Origin: CAZDYP01 sp964509505
GTDB lineage: Bacteria; Chloroflexota; Anaerolineae; JACRMK01
NCBI GenBank assembly: GCA_964509505.1
Contig: CAZDYP010000126.1
Span: 1-16,323, forward strand
Direction: 5' to 3'
DNA: 16,323 nt
The notes beneath the pieces are model-generated. The model was not told where the DNA came from. It ran no database searches and was given only the letters and a program-made list of their open reading frames with translations. The position numbers and the translations under genes were made by a program. Positions 1-7,835 of this stretch are shown here, piece by piece (the stretch's first letter is position 1; each line of letters begins with the position of its first letter).

Positions 1-47
1 GCAAAACGTGATACAGATGTACAAGTCAGTTTTTCATGGCGCGCTAA

Positions 48-91
48 AAACACACACCTGCGGGAACGTTCACTCTCGCAGGTGTGTGTTT
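48..91 (-). terminator. Rho-independent terminator closing the minus-strand gene series
   Basis: A perfect 15-bp inverted repeat (48-62 AAACACACACCTGCG, 77-91 its exact reverse complement) encloses a 14-nt loop. Read on the minus strand, the stem is followed by a run of five T (complement of 46-50, three of them inside the stem), so it fits an intrinsic terminator about 30 bp after the stop of the CinA-like gene. On the plus strand the stem is followed only by TTTCTCT, so termination in that direction would be weaker. The loop contains the 8-bp palindrome GAACGTTC (64-71). Confidence 0.85.
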
Positions 92-121
92 CTCTACTAT
101 CACCCAATTTCTACACCCCAA

Positions 122-955
122 TCAGTAGAGCCTCTCTTCTTCACAGGTCAAGCCCAACGTCGCCATCGTCTCGCGCAAATCACGTTGCGCTGCATCCAGT
201 AAGTCCACAACCGTTGGGAGGGATGGTCCCGTTGCCGAGAGTGTGACGTTGATGCGAATGTCGGGGCCGAAACGTTTGGCGCGCGACTTGAGATAGACGC
301 GTGGGTGACGTTCTACGACCGCTTGCAATTTCGCTGCCATGAACGATTCGTCTTGGCAATTCACAACTACCGTACGGATTTGATACGCGGCATCGCCAAA
401 AATTTGCTTGAGCAATGGATTCAGTGAGCTCGTGAAGATGCTCTTCAATTCAGGCGGCACGCCGGGCAACGCGACGATAGTCGAATTGCCTACGCGCAAC
501 ATCGCTGCTGGTGCGCCGCCAACAGGATTGTAAATTGGCTCCGCGCCTTGCGGGAACAGCGCCATCTTCTTGCGCGCCTCGCTCATCTCACCCGACTTCA
601 CCCAGCCAACGGCAGCCAACTCCGCATAGCGTTTCGTCAGCATCGCCAGCGCTTCTTCGTGTGCGACGAGCGGCAAGTCAAGCGCCGCTGCAATCGCCGC
701 GAGTGTGAGGTCATCGGCGGTCGGACCGAGCCCACCCGATGTGATGATGAGGTCCACTTTTGCGCTGAGACTCGCGCGCAACGCCTCGGCAATCGCAGGA
801 AATTCGTCGCGCACGATGACACAACGGCGCACGAAGCCGCCGAGTCCCGTGAGCTGTTGAATGAGCCAATGCGTGTTCGTGTCTTGCACATCGCCAATCA
901 AGAGCTCATTGCCGATGGCGATGATGTCGCAAGTAGGAGGAGAATGATGAGTCAT
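122..955 (-). CDS. CinA N-terminal domain (COG1058) protein, molybdopterin-binding-like fold
   Basis: The 277-residue protein is a stand-alone COG1058/MoCF-type domain, the N-terminal half of CinA. Visible family motifs are GNELLIGDVQDTN (residues 15-27), TSGGLGPTADDLT (72-84) and LPGVPPE (163-169). Full CinA proteins run to about 410-420 residues because they add a C-terminal nicotinamide-nucleotide amidase domain, which is absent here: the sequence ends about 110 residues after LPGVPPE at a normal stop, followed by a terminator. COG1058 domains characterised in full CinA proteins hydrolyse ADP-ribose to AMP and ribose 5-phosphate, so a cytosolic ADP-ribose or related pyrophosphatase activity is a reasonable inference; older annotation would read 'competence/damage-inducible protein' or 'molybdopterin-binding protein'. 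The ATG at 953-955 lies 12 bp after the eIF2B-like stop, with only a weak ribosome site (AAGTG), so translation probably depends on the upstream gene. It is the last gene of the series. Confidence 0.88.
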   Translation of the reverse strand: MTHHSPPTCDIIAIGNELLIGDVQDTNTHWLIQQLTGLGGFVRRCVIVRDEFPAIAEALRASLSAKVDLIITSGGLGPTADDLTLAAIAAALDLPLVAHEEALAMLTKRYAELAAVGWVKSGEMSEARKKMALFPQGAEPIYNPVGGAPAAMLRVGNSTIVALPGVPPELKSIFTSSLNPLLKQIFGDAAYQIRTVVVNCQDESFMAAKLQAVVERHPRVYLKSRAKRFGPDIRINVTLSATGPSLPTVVDLLDAAQRDLRETMATLGLTCEEERLY

Positions 956-967
956 AATTGTTTCACT

Positions 968-1903
968 TCATGCTTCACGCTTTAAGCCCTCATGCAACAC
1001 CCTCTCCCCCAACCTCCCCCGCACTTCCGCCGCCGTCAACGTCCCCTCCTCCGTGAAAAAGCGCGTGATGAGCTCAAGCGGCGTCTGATCGAAATAGACG
1101 TTGAAGCCGCGCATCAGCGGCTCGAGCGGCGCAATTTCCGTCGGGTCTTTTTCTTCAATCTCAAACGTCGCGCCTTGCGGCAAAAATTTTTCCGTGCCTG
1201 CAAGACAATACACGGGCAGACCGAGTTGCTTCGCTGCGAGCGCCATGCCCAGCGTCCCAACCTTGTTGACGACGCCCTCGCTCGTGATCGCATCCGCGCC
1301 AATCAGCAGCGTGTAGAAGCCATGAATGAACACTGCCGCCGTCGCATCGGCGATCACCTCGACTTCGATGCCCGCTGCTGCGAGTTTGCGCGCCAACGCC
1401 ACGCCTTCATACTGTGGACGCGACTCGGTACAGACGACGCCGAAACGCTTGCCCGCATCTTTCGCGCGCAGCAACGCCGCCACAACCGTTGACGACGAAG
1501 AATGCGTCAGCAACAACGCGCCGCTGTGAATGAACGGCAGCATTTCGTTGGCGATGCGACGATTGTGATGCGCGAGGAACGCGCTAAACTTCAACGCAGC
1601 ATTGGATACGGCTTGTGGCAGCGTCGCGCGCTGCGGTTTGCCATGCAAGTAGATAACGTCCTCGCCTTCTGTGGCGTGCATCACATCATTACACAAATTG
1701 ACGATGGACGCCATCGCAGGCTGCGCGGCTATCAATTGGCGACACAACTCCACGAGTTCGCACTTGAACGTTGCCTCATCGCCCTCCCAAAAATCCGCGA
1801 ATTGCATGATGAGGTTCGCTGCTTGATTCGCCAGCNNNNNNNNNNCGCCTGAGTGTTTGTCGGCGGCGATGCGCTGAATCTCGGATTGATAATCTTGCAT
1901 CAT
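968..1903 (-). CDS. eIF2B alpha/beta/delta-family protein (ribose-1,5-bisphosphate isomerase / MtnA-like fold)
   Basis: About 311 residues; the exact length is uncertain because 10 Ns (1836-1845) cover residues 20-23. Family motifs are clear: LTHSSSSTV (132-140), TESRPQYEG (159-167), IGADAIT (201-207) and NKVGT (213-217). The fold is shared by regulatory eIF2B subunits, methylthioribose-1-phosphate isomerase (MtnA) and archaeal ribose-1,5-bisphosphate isomerase. Those isomerases use a Cys just after 'TH' (THC) and the Asp of GAD. Here the Asp is kept (D204) but the Cys position is Ser135, as in non-catalytic eIF2B-type members. It may therefore be a nucleotide- or sugar-phosphate-binding protein, or an isomerase with altered chemistry; substrate unknown. 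The ATG at 1901-1903 is followed by a second ATG and has no clear Shine-Dalgarno. The frame is the same on both sides of the gap, which supports a gap length that is right or wrong by whole codons. It lies 12 bp before the CinA-like gene, probably in one transcript. Confidence 0.85.
   Translation of the reverse strand: MMQDYQSEIQRIAADKHSGXXXXLANQAANLIMQFADFWEGDEATFKCELVELCRQLIAAQPAMASIVNLCNDVMHATEGEDVIYLHGKPQRATLPQAVSNAALKFSAFLAHHNRRIANEMLPFIHSGALLLTHSSSSTVVAALLRAKDAGKRFGVVCTESRPQYEGVALARKLAAAGIEVEVIADATAAVFIHGFYTLLIGADAITSEGVVNKVGTLGMALAAKQLGLPVYCLAGTEKFLPQGATFEIEEKDPTEIAPLEPLMRGFNVYFDQTPLELITRFFTEEGTLTAAEVRGRLGERVLHEGLKREA
1836..1845. other. assembly gap (10 N)
   Basis: Ten N bases interrupt the N-terminal part of the eIF2B-like gene. 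The reading frame continues across it, but the true number of missing bases is not known. Relatives usually read G-A-x-x-L-A at this point, three residues between G and L, where the gap as drawn gives four. Confidence 0.99.
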
Positions 1904-1911
1904 ATATGCCG

Positions 1912-1978
1912 CTAAGTGTCACCTGCCAAGTGTCATGTGTCAAGTCACATGACACATGACTCTCGCCCCATGACACTG
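1912..1978. repeat. intergenic TGTCA/TGACA word repeat with hairpin
   Basis: The 80-bp spacer between the SDR stop and the eIF2B-like start is built mostly from the word AAGTGTCA and its complement. A perfect 10-bp inverted repeat (GTGTCATGTG at 1930-1939, CACATGACAC at 1946-1955, 6-nt loop) forms its core, with further copies of the word at 1914-1921 (AAGTGTCA) and of its complement at 1971-1976 (TGACAC). There is no T-run after the stem, so it is not a typical intrinsic terminator. Confidence 0.7.
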
Positions 1979-1983
1979 ATGAA

Positions 1984-2715
1984 TCATCCTCGTCCGAGAT
2001 ATGCCTGCCCCGTCGGCAGCATCAACAGCTCCAACACATTCAGATGCGGCGGTTGCGTGGCGATGAACAACACGGCATCGGCGACCTCTTCGACGCTCAT
2101 CATTGGCTCACGATTGAAGTCGCTGTCGGCAACCGAGCGCACTTCGGTGCGAATGTTGCCGGGGAAGATGCAGCTCACGACAATGCCATGGGCACGCCCT
2201 TCGAGCGCCGTCTCTTGCGTCAGCCCCCACAGTCCCGCCTTCGTCGCCGCATAAGACGCACTGTTAGGGCGCACACGGCGCGCGGCGATGCTCGCCACGT
2301 TGACGATGCGCCCCCCGCCTTGCTGCTTCATAATCGGAAACGCAGCGCGCGTGCAGAGAAATGGCGCGGTCAGATTGACGGCGATGGCTTGATTCCATGA
2401 CTCGGTTGTGAATTGCTCAATGGGCGCGCCGCCTAACTGCGCCGCGTTGTTCACCACCACATCAAGTCGCCCGAAGCGCTGTAGCGTCTGCGCGAACAGA
2501 TTCTCAATCTGCGCCTCAACCGTCAGGTCAGTCGGCACGGCAAGCGCCTCGCCGCCTTGCGTTTGTATCGCATTCGCTACCGCTTGTAGTTGCGCCTGAT
2601 TGCGCGCTGCCAACACGACCTTGCAGCCTTCGCGCGCAAATGCCTGCGCAATCCCCTTGCCCAAGCCGTGCGACCCGCCTGTGATGATTGCCACCTTGTC
2701 ATCTAGTTTGCCCAT
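1984..2715 (-). CDS. short-chain dehydrogenase/reductase (classical SDR)
   Basis: A 243-residue classical SDR with the Rossmann glycine motif TGGSHGLG (12-19), NNAA (89-92), the catalytic-tetrad Asn114 in VNLTAPF, Ser142, and Tyr155-x3-Lys159 in SYAATK. R38 following the second strand (VVLAAR) suggests NADP(H) preference. The final part, GNIRTEV followed by a short lid, is typical of 3-oxoacyl-ACP-reductase-like SDRs, but the substrate cannot be assigned. All catalytic residues are present and the length is normal (about 240-260). The ATG at 2713-2715 is preceded by a strong Shine-Dalgarno (AAGGAG, 6 nt spacer), so it is translated independently. The upstream side holds a decayed plus-strand gene remnant, so its promoter must lie within or across that remnant. 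Cytosolic. Confidence 0.93.
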   Translation of the reverse strand: MGKLDDKVAIITGGSHGLGKGIAQAFAREGCKVVLAARNQAQLQAVANAIQTQGGEALAVPTDLTVEAQIENLFAQTLQRFGRLDVVVNNAAQLGGAPIEQFTTESWNQAIAVNLTAPFLCTRAAFPIMKQQGGGRIVNVASIAARRVRPNSASYAATKAGLWGLTQETALEGRAHGIVVSCIFPGNIRTEVRSVADSDFNREPMMSVEEVADAVLFIATQPPHLNVLELLMLPTGQAYLGRG

Positions 2716-2732
2716 AACTCGCTCCTTAGGTG

Positions 2733-2973
2733 ATGCGCTATAACTTCACCACGCCTGAATCATTGCCCAATGCTGAACAAGCGCGCATTGCTCCACGCAA
2801 GTTATATGATTACGCGCTCAATCCTACACTATTGGGCTTACGAAATTGAATTTGTGAATCCCGACGGCTCCACGCGCGCCTTGTTGACGCTGACGCCTGA
2901 GCAGGCGCGTAAGTTAGAGTCAACCGATGTGTTGACAACTCGTCCCTCGCGCTTGCCACATAGCACGCTCCAC
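2733..2973 (+). pseudogene. remnant: DUF6883-type N-terminus fused out of frame to DUF4926-type C-terminus
   Basis: This is the only protein-like signal on the plus strand. From ATG 2733-2735 a 38-codon frame ends at TGA 2847-2849; residues 11-32 (LPNAEQARIAPRKLYDYALN and the next two) match what I know of the N-terminus of DUF6883 proteins (LPNA-x-x-A-x-x-x-x-x-KL-x-DY-x-LNP). From about 2833 a different frame encodes WAYEIEFVNPDGSTRALLTL then TPEQARKLE, which matches the C-terminal half of DUF4926 proteins (YEVEF-x-x-x-DG-x-T-x-A-x-x-TL). In many bacteria these two small genes sit side by side, first DUF6883 then DUF4926. Here the end of the first and the start of the second are missing, as expected from one internal deletion with its junction near 2826-2833. 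The second frame has no stop before it runs antisense into glyA. Function of both families is unknown to me. Family names are from memory of their sequences. Confidence 0.65.
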
Positions 2974-4215
2974 TCACGCAATGCCCGGCACAGGGAAGCG
3001 CTTGCAAATCTCCGCCACACCCGCCCGCACTTCCGCATACACTGGCTCGTTGCCGATGTTCCGCAATGTCTTGGCGATGAGCTGCGCGATCTGCTGCATC
3101 TCAGCGACGCCGAAGCCGCGTGTCGTCACCGCAGGCGTCCCCACACGAATCCCGCTCGTCACACTTGGCTTCTGTGGATCATAAGGTATCGTGTTTTTGT
3201 TGACCGTGATACCGACCTGGTCCAACGCCACTTCCGCTTTCTTGCCCGTCGTGTTCACGGGGCGCACATCCACCAACATCAGATGATTGTCAGTGCCATC
3301 CGACACAATCCGCAAGCCTTCGCGCTTGAGCGCTTCAGCTAAAGCCTTCGCGTTATCGAGGACGCGCTGTTGATAGTGTTTGAACTCTGGCTGTAGCGCT
3401 TCGCCGAGCGCCGCCGCCTTTGCCGCGATGATGTGCATGAGCGGGCCGCCTTGCGCGCCGGGGAACACGGCTTTGTCAACGGCTTTCGCAAATTCGGCTT
3501 TGCAGAGAATCATGCCGCCGCGCGGACCGCGCAATGTCTTGTGCGTCGTCGTCGTGACGATGTGCGCGTACGGCACAGGGTTCGGATGCAACCCCGCCGC
3601 AACCAAGCCCGCAAAGTGCGCCATATCCACGACCAAAATTGCGCCCACCTGATCGGCAATCCAACGCATCCGCTCAAAATCCCAGAAGCGCGGATAAGCC
3701 GTCGCGCCCGCAATGATCATTTTCGGTTGATGAGCTTTTGCCAGCTCGGTCATCTCCTCGTAGTCAATGCGCTCGTCGTGCCGCGAGACGCCGTAAGGCA
3801 CAATCTTGAACCACATTCCGCTGAAGTTGACAGGCGAGCCATGCGTGAGATGCCCGCCCTGATCGAGCTTCATGCCCATCACCGTGTCGCCCGGCTTGAC
3901 TGTCGCCATGTACGCGGCGAGGTTCGCCTGCGCGCCCGCGTGGGGTTGCACATTGGCGTGGTCTGCGCCGAAGAGTTGCTTGGCGCGGTCGCGTGCAATG
4001 TTCTCCACGAGATCAACGTACTCGCAGCCGCCATAGTAGCGATTGCCCGGATAGCCTTCGGCATATTTGTTCGTTAGAATCGAGCCCGCCGCTTCGAGAA
4101 CGGCAGGGCTGACGTAATTCTCTGAGGCAATCAATTCGATTTTGTTTTTCTGACGCCCCTCCTCTTGTTGAATGGCGGCGTAGAGTTCGGGGTCTTGGTG
4201 TGAGAGGATAGACAT
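2974..4215 (-). CDS. glyA: serine hydroxymethyltransferase
   Basis: A 413-residue, full-length PLP enzyme that interconverts serine plus tetrahydrofolate with glycine plus 5,10-methylene-tetrahydrofolate, the main cytosolic source of one-carbon units. Motifs visible in order: LIASENYVS (28-36), YAEGYPGNRYYGG (51-63), the GGHLTHGS folate/PLP segment (120-127), VVDMAHFAG (195-203) with the PLP-ring Asp197, and the Schiff-base lysine K226 in TTTTHKTLRGPRGG. The ATG at 4213-4215 is preceded by AAGGAG with a 6-nt spacer. The gene stands alone: 102 bp separate it from the HD-GYP stop upstream and 258 bp from the SDR downstream, the latter containing a plus-strand gene remnant. A possible weak promoter (TTAGGA, 17 bp, CATTAT) can be drawn in the 102-bp spacer but matches the consensus poorly. 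Confidence 0.98.
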   Translation of the reverse strand: MSILSHQDPELYAAIQQEEGRQKNKIELIASENYVSPAVLEAAGSILTNKYAEGYPGNRYYGGCEYVDLVENIARDRAKQLFGADHANVQPHAGAQANLAAYMATVKPGDTVMGMKLDQGGHLTHGSPVNFSGMWFKIVPYGVSRHDERIDYEEMTELAKAHQPKMIIAGATAYPRFWDFERMRWIADQVGAILVVDMAHFAGLVAAGLHPNPVPYAHIVTTTTHKTLRGPRGGMILCKAEFAKAVDKAVFPGAQGGPLMHIIAAKAAALGEALQPEFKHYQQRVLDNAKALAEALKREGLRIVSDGTDNHLMLVDVRPVNTTGKKAEVALDQVGITVNKNTIPYDPQKPSVTSGIRVGTPAVTTRGFGVAEMQQIAQLIAKTLRNIGNEPVYAEVRAGVAEICKRFPVPGIA

Positions 4216-4317
4216 GGTTGCTCCTTACCTAGCAAACTTTTCTGAATAATGCGGTTACGCAAGCGCAATCCTAACTGCTTTAGGAGGGGATGCGAACAAA
4301 GATAGATGGCTCATAGC

Positions 4318-7179
4318 TCACGCTTGGACGTTGCGTTCTCCTGTAATTTGTTGCGCCAACGCCTGCCATGTTTCATCACGAATGGTGGCGAAGGCGTCCA
4401 CCACCCGCGGATCGAACTGAACACCACGCAGGCGCACAATTTCCTGACGGGCGACGGCGAATGGCGCAGCCGCGCGATATGGGCGATTGGTCGTCATGGC
4501 ATCCAGCGTGTCCGCAACGGCAAAGATACGCGCGGGCAATGGAATCGCGTCACCCGTCAGACGATGGGGATAGCCCGCACCATCCCAGCGCTCGTGGTGA
4601 TATTGCACAACCGCTAACGCGCGCTGCAAGAATGGGATGTCGCGCAGAATCCGATAACCGATAGCGGGATGTTGTCGCATGAGCTGCCATTCCTCATCCG
4701 TCAGTTTGCCTGGCTTTAGCAGGATAGCATCAGGCACGCCAATTTTGCCAACATCGTGCAACAACGCGCCCATTTCCAACGACTCGCGCTGTGTCGCATC
4801 CATGATGCCTAACGCATCCGCCAGCGCCAACGCATAAGCGGTCACGCGCCGCGAGTGCCCTTCCGTCTCACGGTCGCGCGCGTCGAGCGCTGCGCTCAAC
4901 GCGGTGAGCGTCGCTTGATAACTGTCGCGCAGGCCGGTGAGCGCGTGCGCCAACGCTTCCGCTTGTTGTTGCGTTTGCTCATGTAGGCTCATGCGATGAA
5001 TGGCGATGCCGCCGATTTCGGCAATCGTTTGCGACAAACGTTGTTCATCCGCAGAGGGTGTGTGATGCGGCGGAAACGCCATACACAATGCGCCCACCGT
5101 GCGCCCGCCTGCCTGCATCGGAAACGTCAAGCCCATTTGCTCACGGGCGATACATTCACGCAGCGTGAGTGGGAAACGCTCGTCTTGAGCCAACGTGATG
5201 AACAGCTCAGGCTCGTGACTCGCCAAACCATTTTCTGCTGCAGCGCTCGGCCATGGAAAACGCATGTCACAGGCTGCGGTCAATGTGCCTAAAGCCAATG
5301 GGATATAAGCCTCGTCGCCTTCCGCTTCCTTGAGCATGACTGCGCTGCCTGTCAGGCTCAACGCGCTCATCGCCTGCTGCAACAAAATAGCGATCACCTC
5401 ATCACGCTGGGTTGCCTGCCGCAACGTCGTGCTGACTGCGTGAAGCGTCGTCAGGTCTTGCAATTGGCGTTTGACGGTCGCGTACAGTTGCGCGTGCTTC
5501 AACGCCAGCGCCGCCTGCTGCCCGAAGATGGTCGCCACCTCCAAATCCTGTGGCGTGAAGCATTCATCGTGCTGCGTATCCACCAACATCAGCGCGCCCA
5601 ACACGCCATCGTCATTTAGGAGCGGCACACCCATAATCGCGCGCACGTTGAAAAAAGCCACCCAAGCGGGGTTGAGCTCGGGCGCCGTCGTCGCATAATT
5701 GACCAGCAAAGGTTTGCGTCCCGTGATGATGCGCGCGGTCCAAGTATCTACGTCATCCAACGGCTCACGTAACCCAAGAAACTGGCTGCGTTGATCGCCA
5801 TAACCCGCGCGCCCAATCAATTGGTTGCCTTCTTTCAGCCACAGATACGCCCCATCCACTTCAAATAGCCGCAGGCTCTCAGCGCACACAATATCCAACA
5901 CACGATCCAAATCGAGACTGCCGCCCATCGCCAAGCCAATCGGCACCAGCGCCTCCGCCATGCGCCCTCGTTCGATCACCGCCTGCTGCCTCAACAACAT
6001 CCGCGTGCGTTCTTTCAGCAGCAAGTCGCCGCGTCGCACCACTACCAGCAACACCAGCAACAGCAGCCCCGCCACGCCAACAAAAATCCCACTCACCCCC
6101 AACTGCGCCTGAACGATTTGTGTAGGGAGAACCCACGGCGCTAAGACGCGCTGCGCTACCTCGCCCGCCACAAGCGCCAACAACGCAATCGTGATCACGC
6201 TGGTCGCGGCGAAGTAGCGCGTCAAATCAAAATAGCGCACACGCTCGTATGTCAGCGCGACGGCGCCCATTGCCACCAGAAACGCGCCGAGCATCAACAG
6301 ATGATAAAGCCACCAACTGAGATGCCACAGCGGCATGGTCACGATAATGATGACGGCTTCGGCTAACAAGCCCGCCGCGACAACCAAGGCCGCGTCAAAA
6401 TACTGCCTACGCTTGCGATAGGCTTGCCAACACTTGAGCGCCGTGACGAGGTAAAGCGACACCGTCACCCCTACCAACGCATACTGACTGAGCGGACTCA
6501 AGGTATTGAGAAACAGCAGCGGCTCGGGCAGCACAAAAGCCATCAACACATACAACGCATAAGCCATGACGCCCAACCACCACCACAGGCGGCGGCGCTC
6601 TAAGATACGCCTCTGCATGGCGCTTGACCAAGGGGCCATCGCCAGCAGCAGCAACACCGCGCCAACAAACAAACTAATGGGCGATGACCACATGACAGCG
6701 AGTGCGGCATTGGAGGGTCGTGGCTGAATGGGAGGCGCAGACTGAGATGGCGACGTATATTCACCATACTCATCGGCTGAAGCGGTTGATTCGTGTGCGT
6801 GTTCACTCGCACGGTTCGGCAACGGCAGAATGAAACCTAGCGTCGCCAAACCATGAATCAAAAAAATACCTGCGATAGCGGTGAAAGCGAAGGTGACAAA
6901 CAAGGCGCGCACATCGCCGACGGACCCCGCCAAGTGGGCGATCAGAATGCCCACTACGAAGGCTGCCAGACTGATGAATGACACGACTTCAAAGTGAAAC
7001 CAAAGCGCGTTGAACTCGATATCCCAAGTGGGTATTGCGCGCAGCGCTACAAGGCTGAGCGCGGGGACAAGGAGCGCGCCGATGATCCCGAGCTCGGCGC
7101 GTGAAATCCACCCTGCGGCGCGACGCGCGTCTAGTGGCGGGTCGTCTTTTTGCATGGCGAGGTCAGCGGGCTGGCTCAT
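4318..7179 (-). CDS. membrane-bound GAF-GAF-HD-GYP phosphodiesterase (predicted cyclic di-GMP)
   Basis: A 953-residue sensor. Residues 30-385 hold about ten predicted membrane segments, with a polar insert rich in Ser, Pro, Glu and His at 122-157. Two GAF domains follow (about 425-565 and 590-730), then a short helical linker and an HD-GYP domain (about 755-945). The catalytic elements are intact: H775 (GHSRR), HD at 808-809 in LLHDVGKIG, HH at 861-862, GYP at 869-871, and DAMTTNRPYR. HD-GYP domains hydrolyse cyclic di-GMP, so this protein probably lowers that messenger in response to a membrane or GAF-bound signal; the ligand is unknown. The longest open frame starts at 7320 but its first 47 codons are a shadow of the Nudix gene. 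I chose the ATG at 7177-7179 because it overlaps the Nudix stop as ATGA and has GAGG 7 nt upstream. This implies translational coupling to the Nudix gene. Confidence 0.92.
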   Translation of the reverse strand: MSQPADLAMQKDDPPLDARRAAGWISRAELGIIGALLVPALSLVALRAIPTWDIEFNALWFHFEVVSFISLAAFVVGILIAHLAGSVGDVRALFVTFAFTAIAGIFLIHGLATLGFILPLPNRASEHAHESTASADEYGEYTSPSQSAPPIQPRPSNAALAVMWSSPISLFVGAVLLLLAMAPWSSAMQRRILERRRLWWWLGVMAYALYVLMAFVLPEPLLFLNTLSPLSQYALVGVTVSLYLVTALKCWQAYRKRRQYFDAALVVAAGLLAEAVIIIVTMPLWHLSWWLYHLLMLGAFLVAMGAVALTYERVRYFDLTRYFAATSVITIALLALVAGEVAQRVLAPWVLPTQIVQAQLGVSGIFVGVAGLLLLVLLVVVRRGDLLLKERTRMLLRQQAVIERGRMAEALVPIGLAMGGSLDLDRVLDIVCAESLRLFEVDGAYLWLKEGNQLIGRAGYGDQRSQFLGLREPLDDVDTWTARIITGRKPLLVNYATTAPELNPAWVAFFNVRAIMGVPLLNDDGVLGALMLVDTQHDECFTPQDLEVATIFGQQAALALKHAQLYATVKRQLQDLTTLHAVSTTLRQATQRDEVIAILLQQAMSALSLTGSAVMLKEAEGDEAYIPLALGTLTAACDMRFPWPSAAAENGLASHEPELFITLAQDERFPLTLRECIAREQMGLTFPMQAGGRTVGALCMAFPPHHTPSADEQRLSQTIAEIGGIAIHRMSLHEQTQQQAEALAHALTGLRDSYQATLTALSAALDARDRETEGHSRRVTAYALALADALGIMDATQRESLEMGALLHDVGKIGVPDAILLKPGKLTDEEWQLMRQHPAIGYRILRDIPFLQRALAVVQYHHERWDGAGYPHRLTGDAIPLPARIFAVADTLDAMTTNRPYRAAAPFAVARQEIVRLRGVQFDPRVVDAFATIRDETWQALAQQITGERNVQA

Positions 7180-7829
7180 GGATTTACCTCGGCGGTGATC
7201 ATCGCCACAAACTCCGCCAAGATAATCGCTGTCGCGCCCCAGACTTTGTGTTCGCCATGCGCGCCGATGCGGTAGTGTGGCATCATCACCTTCAGGTTGT
7301 TGTATTGTGGCATCGTCCATTCCTCGACCACGCGCGTCTGCGGGTCGAGCATGTGACTGAGCGGCACCTCGATGACCTCAGCAACTTCAAATGGGTCGGG
7401 CTGAAAGTCGGGACGATGGTCAATGTAAGCCACCGTTGGATACACATAAAAATTGCTGGGCGGCACGTAAATCGTGGAGAGCTGACCCAAGACCTCGTAA
7501 TGATTCAGCTCAATGTTCAGCTCTTCGCGCGCTTCGCGCAATGCCGTCGCTTGATAATCGCGATCGTGCGCTTCGTGCCCGCCGCCCGGCAGCGAGATTT
7601 GCCCTTTGTGCTTATCGAGATGATCCGTGCGTTTGGTCAATATGAAATGCAATTCATCGTTGCGTGGATACAACAAAATCAGCACGCCGCCATGTTTCGC
7701 ATCAATGATTTCGCGCGGCACGATGCTTTGCCGATAGGGCGGCATCAGCGCTTGTTGCGCGGAGAGACCCAATAACGGTTTGGTCAAAGCACGGCGAACT
7801 GTATCGAGCGCAAGCGTGTTGAGAATCAT
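7176..7829 (-). CDS. Nudix hydrolase, CoA-diphosphatase (NudL/NUDT7) type
   Basis: A 217-residue Nudix protein. The segment LTKR (64-67), HKGQISLPGG (74-83) and TALREAREEL (95-104) matches the UPF0035/CoA pyrophosphatase form of the family, in which L-x-x-R-x-x-x-L-x-x-H-x-G-Q-x-x-x-PGG precedes the Nudix helix REAxEE. The Gly that usually follows REUxEEx is Asn here (EELNI). Members split CoA and its derivatives into phosphopantetheine and 3',5'-ADP. The open frame extends to 7892, but the first 21 codons translate the intergenic word repeat, so I place the start at ATG 7827-7829. No Shine-Dalgarno precedes this ATG; a TATAGT hexamer at 7836-7841 ends 6 nt before it, which would fit a leaderless transcript. 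The stop overlaps the HD-GYP start. A substrate other than CoA (for example ADP-ribose) cannot be excluded. Confidence 0.9.
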   Translation of the reverse strand: MILNTLALDTVRRALTKPLLGLSAQQALMPPYRQSIVPREIIDAKHGGVLILLYPRNDELHFILTKRTDHLDKHKGQISLPGGGHEAHDRDYQATALREAREELNIELNHYEVLGQLSTIYVPPSNFYVYPTVAYIDHRPDFQPDPFEVAEVIEVPLSHMLDPQTRVVEEWTMPQYNNLKVMMPHYRIGAHGEHKVWGATAIILAEFVAMITAEVNP

Positions 7830-7835
7830 ACGTGG

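Noticed and set aside
48..91. operator or attachment site
   Set aside because: Position right after the last gene and the T-run on the minus strand fit a terminator better, despite the GAACGTTC palindrome in the loop.
3433..4077. 214-codon open frame on the plus strand
   Set aside because: Antisense to glyA, rich in Arg, His and Ala, no recognisable domain.
4216..4317. riboswitch upstream of glyA
   Set aside because: The 102-bp spacer has no glycine, SAM or THF riboswitch-like conserved core or paired-helix pattern that I can recognise.
7101..7775. 224-codon open frame on the plus strand
   Set aside because: Antisense to the Nudix gene and the HD-GYP start; no motifs.
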